The notes below the pieces were generated by a model. It saw only the letters and a list, made by a program, of their open reading frames with translations, did no database searches and was not told the origin of the DNA. From positions 558,001 to 622,000 of the forward strand of contig JAOTOL010001571.1 of NCBI GenBank assembly GCA_034440575.1: a DNA stretch of 64,000 bases, read 5' to 3'. The position numbers and the translations under genes were made by a program. This document shows positions 55,236 through 64,000 of this stretch, piece after piece (position 1 is the first letter of the stretch; every line of letters begins with the position of its first letter). This DNA is from Imbricaverruca yamaguchii. Its lineage: Eukaryota; Arthropoda; Thecostraca; Neoverrucidae.

Positions 55236-56199
55236 TGCGTTCGTCTGACGCGCGTCAGACGTTCGTCCACAAGTGGGATTCGTCTCGACTTTTAGTGAAG
55301 CTTCTATGGGCGCAGTGCTGCACAGTTGCGCGCCAACCGCAGCTCCAACACCCGTCGGGAACGTATCTGGACGGGGTGTTCGCGATTCTCGACTGGTTCC
55401 ATTCCGTCTTAGACGGACGTCAGACGGCCATGCAGTCTGAAACGGGCGCGGTGTGCAACGGTCGTACTCGACAGTGCATGCAGTCGGTGTCGGAGCGCCG
55501 TGTGTGGTGCCGGCTATGGGAGCGGCTGACACACTTTGTCAGCTCAGTCCCAAAACATGCCTCCTGACTTTTCGTCAGCTACGAATGTTGGAATGCATTG
55601 ATCTTCGTGACAAAGGCGGCCTCGACTCGCTCTAGAACAGACCGTTTAGCCACTACGCCCCCCGCCCGTGTAGTGGTTCCTAATATTGTGTGTTGTGAGA
55701 CGTAGCAAATAATTTACGACAAGGCATCAGGATGATTTGGAGGTTATTACAAGCTACTCTTGATGGAACGTACTTACATCGGATAATTGGTGGGTATCAG
55801 CACTGCGATAACTCAGGCTATGTCTGTGGACATATCTGCTGTTGCGATGAACGATAGGGTAAGCAGCTAACGGGAGAAAATCAAATTACCCTGACGTATG
55901 ATGGAACGTGAAACCTTAATCTTCAAGAAATTGGCCTCATGTTCACATGAGCATGGAGCTCACCACAATGCAGCCATACAGAATCCAATGTCATCTCACA
56001 CTTATAAAACATCCGTACTTCTCGAAAGTATTTTTTTTCACCCGAACAATGCCCCTAATTTAGCGCTTTTGCATGCAGCCTTTCGGCAGGGATGCAGCCA
56101 TTTTTTTTTAAGAGAAGGGGAGTGCTTGTCAACCAGGATCGGAATCAGTGACATATAATCGGTGAGGGAGTAATTATTTCTGGGGCCCATGATTATTTC

Positions 56200-56680
56200 C
56201 CCCACCTTGGTTGGCGTGAAAGGTCCTGGTTCGACGAAAGGGGCCCTGTACTGGTGGAGATGGTCCCGAACCGATGAAGAGGGCCCCGTGTTCCCATGTG
56301 CAGACACCAAGGGCCTCAGTCCGGTCAACGTGAAGGGCCTCCAAGCCGACGGAGGAGGCCCCGGATCGTTGGAGGGCCCACGAGCTGACGGTTAGACTCC
56401 GACCAGTAAAGAGGGTCCCTGAGCCAACGAAGAGGCTTTTTGAGCCAACAAAACTGATCACTGAGCCCATGATGGCGTCCCTAGCGGCCGGAGAAGGGCA
56501 TGAGCCAACATGAAGGGTCCCTGAACCCACTGGCGCAAACAAGGTTTTCCTAAGAAGGCTCACTCATTGTTAAAGGGCCTCTGGTGGACTGAGCCCCCTT
56601 TGAGTGACGCGGGCCCTTTGACGACTCAGGAACCCTTGCCATTGGCTCAAGGGCCCTCTCTACTTGCTGGGGCTTTGTCA
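56200..56680 (+). repeat. Degenerate tandem repeat (AAGGGCCC type)
   Basis: Repeated 25-35-bp phrases with GAGCCAACGAAGAGGGCCC-like content, alternating purine blocks and GGGCCC. High divergence. From 56830 to 57450 no feature is seen. Confidence 0.6.
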
Positions 56681-57459
56681 GATCGAGGGCCAGTAACGAA
56701 TCCAAGAGAAGGGGACGAAGGGGTAGCTGCCGCCTCCCTTTTAGAACCAGAAATTCCCCTTCCGACTAGAAAATGTACCCTCTTCGGGAGGGGACGCCCG
56801 AGTGGATCCCCGCTCGATATTTATTGAGGGAAAGCAGCCCTTTCGCCTGGAAAATAAGCCCCTCTCATGCACCATCTCTTTTTTCAACGAAAGACATCCC
56901 GCTGACAATAAACGTCACCCACCGAGAGAAGTGGCACCCATCTAAATAACGCCCCAAACTTCGGCAAAATCCTACATCAGTCAATGCCTTGAATTAACCT
57001 TTTGGTCTGGCCTGTGGTCACCCAATAATCTTGTCTTTTTGTTTCATCACAACTGCCTATATGCCGAAATGCGATTCTTCTGCTGATCTATGAAGCCTGA
57101 TATTTGACATATTTATAAGGTTGTCCCAATAAACGACACTTCTCTCAATCGATGACGTGATTTTGAAATTGACTAGCTCGGCAACTTCAGGTCACCCAAC
57201 ACAACATAAGCCACCGTGCTACTCACTACTCAACTGTGATAAGCTCAACTATGTTAGGGCGGAATACCGGGAAGGGTTCGGGAGACATACCGTAAAATGT
57301 ATGTGCCAATAACATTATTCCCCTCTACGGTGAACACTTCTTGGGATGCAAACGGCTCCAAATCGCTGATGGCATAACGTTGTGCCCTTGGTTGCCAGAT
57401 GCAGTACCTCGAGTATATCTGTTATTCGTTCGTATAGCTGGACCAGACCTTCCGCATAA

Positions 57460-57975
57460 TACCAACTCTTTGTAGATGTTCTGTGCACCCTCTGCTTCCT
57501 GTAGATCTCCTGTATATCCTCACATTCTTGTGGACCCCTACACATCGTTAAATTTTTGTAGATCTTCTGCGTATCGATCTCATGGACGTAGACCTTCCTG
57601 CATGTAGATCTCATGAGCTTACATTTTATGAACGTAGAGTCCATGCACACTGCAGTATTTTTTTTGTAAATGTCCTGCACATCAGTGAGTTTTTGTACAT
57701 ATTTTGCACACCCGCTGCTATTGTGGGTCTTCTGCACGTAGATCTGATGAGCATACATATTATGCACCTCCCAGTGTTTCTGTAGATCTCCTGTGCACGC
57801 TTTGTTTTCGTGGAGCTCCTACACGTATATCATGCGAACGTATATCTGTTGAATGTAGACCGACCGACACGTATACCTTATGCACATATAATTGTGCACG
57901 CAGATCTTCTGCATGCAGATCTTATGAACGTAGATCTTGTGCACATAGATCTTATGAACGTAGATCTTATGACCA
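57460..57975 (+). repeat. Degenerate tandem repeat (GTAGATCTTATGAACG type)
   Basis: Short units of about 15-30 bp with GTAGATCTTCTGCAC and GTAGATCTTATGAAC, most regular at 57895-57970. Frames across it are chance. Confidence 0.75.
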
Positions 57976-58894
57976 AACACTATTACAGCATATGCGCAGA
58001 TATATTAGTAGCGAGATCACGGGGGCTTAAAGGGGGAATATCCTCCTTCATAGATGCCGATATTTCATTTCTTAACATTCATACCTGTCTGATGCCAGAG
58101 CTAGCCACCCACTACTTCAACTCAACGTTCAAGGCTTGTCACCTTGAAAACAAATTGGCTTCTCTTCTGGCATCCAGTCCCTAATTATTGAAGGTTGTGT
58201 TCGTTACCGAGGCGCATCTTCATATCCGTTTTTCTCCTGAGACCTGTCAAAATGAGGAATGTGTCAGGCCTCATTCGTTCTCAAATTCACGTCATGGTGA
58301 CTTCCTTGGAACCAATACAAAATATGATTGCACTGAACGTCTTTAAGCAACATCTTACTTGAAGAAAATAAAAGCAGGCAGATCTTTCGCGAAGGTATAT
58401 TTAATCAAACTAATCACAGATTTAATCAGTTAATCAAAACATTTGCCACGGATGTCATGAAATACGCACCCGCCCCCGCCCACCTCCACCCACCTGCCTT
58501 TTTACCGCGGGAAATGCCCAGGGTTCTTATCCCCCAAAGAAATGTATCAGACTGCCGGTAAGAGCATCTGGCATTTCATTTATTACACGCCCATTTATTC
58601 TACCTGTGCTGAGCGCTGACCTGACACGGCGACCGGTACGTACACGGTTCCCACGCCACCGCGACCGGCATTCGGCGCAAACCCATCCAGCCAGCCAGCG
58701 TGACGGCGCCTGTCGGTCGGCGACGCTATGTCACCGCTGAACGCCGGCACCTGTTCGGATGCATGTCAGCCCTGGGAATCATTGATCCGTCGGAAGATTA
58801 AAGGCTGCCGACGGTACGTGCCGGCGGCCGGCGAACACACGTTTTATAGTGGTCGGAGCAGGTCGGGGCGAGCCGACGCGATGTACGCTGGCGC

Positions 58895-59650
58895 TGGGGG
58901 TCGGCGGTCGGCTGGTGATGACTGCGCTGCTGCTGACCGGCCGGCTGGTGATGACCACTGCTCCTGACCGGTCGGCTGGTGACGGCTGCACTACTCCTGA
59001 CCGGCCGGCTGGTGACGGCTGCACTGTTCCTGACCGGTCGGCTGGTGATGACTGCACTGCTCCTGACCGGCCGGCTGGTGACGGCTGCACTGCTCCTGAC
59101 CGGCCGGCTGGTGACGGCTCCACTACTCCTGACCGACCGGCTGGTGACGGCTCACTACTCCTGACCGGCCGGCTGGTGACGGCTGCACTGCTCCTGACCG
59201 GCCGGCTGGTGATGGCTGCACTACTCCTGACCGGCCGGCTGGTGACGGCTGCACTGCTCCTGACCGGCCGGCTGGTGACGGCTGCACTGCTCCTGACCGG
59301 CCGGCTGGTGACGGCTCCACTGCTCCTGACCGGCCGGCTGGTGATGGCTGCACTACTCCTGACCGGCCGGCTGGTGACGGCTGCGCTGCTGCTGACCGTC
59401 TGGCTTGAGCTCCTGACCGGCCGGCTGGTGACGGCTCCACTGCTCCTGACCGGTCGGTTGGTGATGACTGCACTGCTCCTGACCGGTCGGCTGGTGACGG
59501 CTGCACTGCTCCTGACCGGTCGGCTGGTGACGGCTGCACTGCTCCTGACCGGTCGGCTGGTGACGGCTGCACTACTCCTGACCGGTCGGCTGGTGACGGC
59601 TGCACTGCTCCTGACCGGTCGGCTGATGACGGCTGCACTGCTCCTGTCCG
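58895..59650 (+). repeat. 33-bp minisatellite, about 22 copies
   Basis: The unit CTGACCGGCCGGCTGGTGAC plus GGCTGCACTGCTC encodes LLLTGRLVTAA in the + frame and a Ser/Pro/Gly repeat on the minus strand. Homogeneous, with GGCCGG/GGTCGG variants. CpG-rich flanks extend from 58600 to 60200. Confidence 0.95.
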
Positions 59651-61799
59651 CCAGCTGTCCGCCAGCTGGAGCGGCCTTTGCCAGAATCTGGCAACCACGC
59701 ATGACGGGGATAGATTGCAAGGGGGCTGGTGGACAACAGCGTGAACATAATTTCTGATGACCTGGCACACAGCGAGACCAGGCGGGCGCGGTGCATACCG
59801 ACGCCTGAAGGCATCGAATGCTCCGCCGAGCTACCGCAGGCCGACACCACTGTCGACCGCACCGAACGCAGCTTGTGCTGCTGGCACAGCGCGCGCGGCC
59901 TGTGCTGCTCACCCGAGGCCGGCACGGGCACCGTGGAATGTCGCGCTCACTCGGACAGGAGCCTGGCCGGTGCGGCGACCGACCGGTCGCGGCGAATGCC
60001 ATCACTTCCGGAGGCGGGCCGACCGGCCGCACCATTCGCGGCCGGCGGCCGCGTGCGGCCACGTCCCGTCATGTCGCGACCCGTGTTCGGGTGTTCGGCC
60101 GTGGCGCCGGGGTGTTCGGTGGACGCGTTCGGCCCGGCCGGCTGGCGGCCGGAAAACGGCCGGCGGCCGGCCCGAGATATCGACACATTCGCTGCATTCC
60201 GAACACGAAAAAGGCAGCATATGTTGCTGCCACATTTCCTGAAATCCTGCTGTCAGCTTAAGCCCGCAAAAAAAGTTTGGAACGATCAGCGCTGTCAGGT
60301 GCCGTTGACATGATGTGGTGTCAAAATCAACTGCTACCGACATGACTAGGTGGGTGTCAAAACTAACTGCTATTGGCAAGCTGGGGAGGAGCCAGATATG
60401 AACAATCCTAGCCACTGGACGTCGATCGGCTGAAGGGAATCGGCGCCTCCGCCCACCTAGCGGTAGGCCCGGAGGAAGAACAGCATGACATAGAGAAGGA
60501 ACGATCGGACATTGCGTTTCAAAACTTGCTTCGCTCAATCGCCATCGTCTGCATGATGCTTTGTATGTCTTTATTAGTATAGTAGTAGCATAGTACTAGA
60601 ACAGTCGTTAGTATTTATTAATTTATCCTATGTGAATTGCCGCGCAATGACGAGAAGCCAGTCGCTCTTTACATTAATTTTGTATCATATTTCTTCCCCA
60701 CGATTACCAAATACAATCCTAGGCCAGTTGATACAGATTGCCACTTGCCAAGTCTGGTTTCTCTGGCGCTATGTCTACACTTGACTTTATGTTTGACTGT
60801 ATGCTTATACTTACGAGCATAAACATTAGTGGAACTTGCTAACAGCTAACATTGCCTGTGAGGGTGCTGATAAGAGGATGCTTCCCGTCCCATAGCTTTC
60901 TGTTCTTTATTTCGGAAGCTTATGTTTTATAGCTCTGAAACATGGCGACTTTTCTCACCTTCATGCATCATGTCAACATAGGTTTAGGCTTCTGCAAATA
61001 ATTTGGATACCACCATAAATTAATGCACTGGGCACGCCCAAATAGATTCGGGGCACGCCACATAGGATCCCATGTTTGAAGTTTAAATTATTTGAAGGGC
61101 AAGGCCAACATGGGGGGGGGGGGCAAGTGCGCTCACTAAAGCATGCACAGATACACATCTGCCTGTGAAACACAATTCAATCTAGTCTCATTAGAGACAG
61201 ATCAATCGATGCACTCACGGAGACATGTTCTGTCATTTTAGCGTATCTAACAAAATTATACTACGCATCGGTATACATGTACTTCGTATCAAAGCCGTAT
61301 GTACGCGTGGTATGAAGGGAAGGGATCAGAGCATGACTCATGCCTTTTTGGGTCTTAATAATTAGTCCTGCGGTAAATAAAAATGGCACCAGCTCCTCCA
61401 CTTTTCTTCCGCGTTCTCATAATGATGTCCGGTAAAATGTCATATGGAAATGCGGTATATTGTGCACACTGTTCATTTGGTTTCTTAAGGATATTTTCTC
61501 CTTGGGGATACGCTTCAGAGCATCACCAACTTGTCCAGAAGTACGGACTTGAAGAGTTTTTGAGTAATATATACCTCGAAATAAAGATATCATTAAACTG
61601 CAACTGGCATCAGGCAATGTTCCAAGCTGTCGGGACTTGTGGTGTGGTCAGCAGGTGATTCATGGCTCTCAGACGCAGACACGCTCCCAGTCGACGCTGC
61701 CGCCACATTCTGGAATACTTCATTACTTGCTATTGTCTTTTGCTTGCCTCCCATCAGCGGTTGTCGGCACAGCCTTTGAGCGACCATTCCCGGCATTCC

Positions 61800-62450
61800 G
61801 GCCGGTTATAAATATGATTTATGTCGGCAGCGGCCGGCCGTGGCAGAGCGCGCGGAGCAGGAGAGAGCGGCCGGCGCGCGCGCCGTCCCGCTGCAGCTGT
61901 GCAGAAACGCCTCGTCACTGGCGACGTCACCGCCGACGTCACGGCCGGCAATGCGCCGCTAAAGTTGGTGTCGGGGTCGGACGGATTGTGGGCTTGACCT
62001 GACCTGACCTGAGACCAGCGGCCGTGCCATGCATGGGATGGGACAGTGACGGTGAGATGAGCGGCACTGATGCGACATCGGCAGCACAGGTACGCAGAAT
62101 TTTAGCCGCGCTCCACCGTATCGCCACAGCGCGGCACAAGCAACATGCACGCCGTTGTGGTTTCTGCAAAGGGAACGCCGCTGTGCAAGGTATCCGACTT
62201 CGGGCCGTGACTGTGCATGCAGCGGGTTACCCGGTAGGTATGACAGATTATTTTGCTCCGATGATTTGATGGCAGCGATAATTAATTGCCATCGTACGGC
62301 GTAAGGTCCAATCAGTCAGACACATGAATCGTACCGCCGGATTGAGCCGGCCCGCCTAACAGGCAGGAGTCCGCCTGTCTCGAGGCACGCACCGGTGGCC
62401 GACCGGACGGCCGGACACGTGATGCTGGTTAAGGTTTTCGGCCAGGAATT
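61800..62450 (+). promoter_or_regulatory. CpG-rich region with TATA-like box, possible promoter
   Basis: TATAAAT at 61807-61813 is followed by a GC-rich stretch. Two GACGTCAC words (CRE-like) lie at about 61922-61941, and a tandem TGACCTGACCTGACC near 61996. An ATG at 62024 (or 62033) opens a frame running MGWDSDGEMSGTDATSAAQ to a good donor CACAG|GTACGC near 62089. This could be a first exon, but no continuation is visible in the window. Confidence 0.25.
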
Positions 62451-62803
62451 TGTCACTTAGTAAAAAGGCGGCACTTACAAGCTGGAGGGAAAACTGCAGC
62501 GGAGGAAGGGCGTTTTCCGGGTCTCTCGCAAGACAACGAAAAATGTTTAACTGTAACTATGTCGTGTGTTGTACTACGCCAGCACATGTCGAGTCACACA
62601 CGCTGCATTTCTGCCATAGCAATGGCCCAGAAAATATAGTTGTCTATCCTTCGAAATACCTCTCATTTGCACAAAATGTACGATTATAAAAATTTTCAGG
62701 AGCTTCAGTTGAGCGATCGGTTTTCTTTTGTTCCTTTCCTCAAATGATGACTAAAATTGCGATTTAGGTTGATTGCCGACAAACCACCGATTGTCGATTG
62801 GAC

Positions 62804-62939
62804 GTTTCAGGTGCACAGTTCGGGGGGACACGGTATAATCACGTAGCAGCAGGCCGGCCGTGAACTGGATTATCCGTTTCAGGTGCACAGTTCGGGGGGA
62901 CACGGTGTAATCACGCAGCAACGGGCCGCGAACTGGATT
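62804..62939 (+). repeat. 72-bp tandem duplication
   Basis: Two copies starting GTTTCAGGTGCACAGTTCGG at 62804 and 62876, differing at several positions. Confidence 0.9.
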
Positions 62940-64000
62940 CATGTAGAGACAGTCGGTAATGCTTGCACTTTGTGGATCATATGTGGGAATGACAGGAGTA
63001 TGGCGATTCATTTTAATTCCACATTTCACATGCTTGCATACTTGAGTTACAGCTCATAATAAAACATCCTTTGAGAATCATGGGAGCATCATTCATGGTA
63101 ATTACCTCAATCTATTATGCTACTCCAACACCATGGCACATTAATGTGTTAATTGAGAAGTTTATAAGACGTGTTCTAACCACATATACTAGTTTTCTGC
63201 ACTTATCGCCACACATTGTAACCGGATTTCAAGTTATCGCGACACGCTTACCGCGACAAATTTATCACGACGTTTGGAGTGTCGCGATAAAAGGGTTTAC
63301 ATTTCATAGATACGAGCATTCCCGACTTAAGATGACTCGTGCTCAATTCGTGTGAGTTTATGTCAACCAAATAAAGCCAAAGTTTTAACGTTACACGAAT
63401 CCCACGATAATTGGCCATGTTATCTTGACAGAAAAAATGGACTAAGCAGATAATATAATATTTTCATATGGAAATTTAACAGAGATATGGTTTAATGCAT
63501 TATACAACACCCTTATACACATGTCTGCCATACAGAAAAGTTACTTCGGCGTCACTTTTCACTCCTGCATATCTTGCTTGGATTGCCAAGTTCACAGTGC
63601 CCACAATGCTCATTTATGAGTGGCGTCACATGATTTAATGTCCATTTTTAAAATACTTTGTTTTTCTTACCGGTGCATCATTCTTAGCTTGTTAAAAATA
63701 ACTTTCCCACTTGTTGCTCGAATGTATTTAAATATATGATCAGATAGAAACAGGCCTTTCTTTTTCCATCATTTAAGATATGCACTTCAGCTATCACTTA
63801 AACTATGACGACAAACGTAAAAAGATCTCTCACCCTTGGCTGCTAACTTATTATTAAGCTCACCTCGTTTTCTTATTGGAAGGCCTTGGGTCCTACCGGC
63901 CCTCCGACTTTCAACAAGAAGCTTGTGATCTTATGGCAATTTGCCAGCCCCGGGCGATAATATAATCTTCCCACCCAGGGCTGATAAACTGTCTGAAAGT
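62940..64000. other. AT-rich end of window, no gene seen
   Basis: Short frames only. At 63203-63290 several TTATCGCGACAC-like words occur, two of them as a perfect 12-bp inverted repeat (63234-63245 and 63279-63290). Confidence 0.5.

Noticed and set aside
54595..55567. Overlapping Arg-rich frames on both strands
   Set aside because: High GC makes chance frames long. No domain, and the 20-bp array contributes part of the length.
57582..58184. Frames across the GTAGATCTTATG repeat
   Set aside because: Short repeat-derived frames with no protein features.
58779..60062. Long minus-strand Ser/Pro/Arg frame and + frame rich in LLLTGRLVTAA
   Set aside because: Both are products of the 33-bp array and CpG-rich flanks. 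No domain, and no convincing splice structure.

Overview
This is metazoan nuclear DNA. It has split genes with GT-AG introns, tRNA-derived SINEs, non-LTR retrotransposon remains, DNA transposons and a high density of minisatellites; no prokaryotic features were seen. The one gene that can be supported firmly is the 3' part of an afadin/canoe orthologue on the + strand. Thirteen consecutive coding exons (568 to 28597) can be followed with matching splice phases. The coding sequence is strongly GC-rich against more balanced introns. An arthropod, perhaps a crustacean such as a barnacle, is my guess from the GC-rich exons and the transposon types; the species cannot be fixed from the sequence.

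Afadin/canoe is a cytoplasmic scaffold of adherens junctions that links Ras/Rap1 signals, nectin-type adhesion receptors and F-actin. The window enters the protein near the end of the DIL (dilute) domain. It then covers the post-DIL conserved block, the single PDZ domain (exons 5-7), a long linker that carries a 15-residue coding VNTR (exon 8), proline/glutamine-rich linkers (exons 9-11), a coiled-coil exon (12) and the conserved C-terminal motif with the stop codon (13). A 3' UTR with a minisatellite and an AATAAA signal near 29949 follow.

The most unusual structure is inside this gene. Minisatellites have grown out of exon/intron boundaries, so each repeat unit carries the exon end plus its own 5' splice site. 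This is seen at exon 1 (60-bp units, about 13 donors, the first nine in one open frame), at exon 2 (36-bp units, about 60 donors over 2.3 kb) and at exon 12 (about 90-bp units, three donors). A 3' splice site is duplicated in frame at exon 5 (63 bp), and a 66-bp tandem duplication lies just after the exon 8 donor. A coding 45-bp array in exon 8 shows the same tendency to tandem growth and contains an apparent 1-nt deletion.

The last intron (21929-28392) is a transposon nest. It holds an apparently complete hAT-like DNA transposon (22629-25276) with an 8-bp target duplication, terminal inverted repeats of about 170-180 bp and one long transposase-like ORF antisense to the host gene. It also holds a SINE inserted in a decayed non-LTR element, which is itself interrupted by a 579-bp element flanked by TTAA.

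From 30 kb to 64 kb I see no gene I can recognise. The region has minisatellites (28, 33, 20, 60 and 72 bp units and many degenerate ones), SINE copies, a second TTAA-flanked element rich in AGGTCA half-sites, and several CpG-rich patches (about 52.4-52.9, 54.7-55.6, 58.6-60.2 and 61.8-62.4 kb) that could be promoters or first exons of undetected genes.
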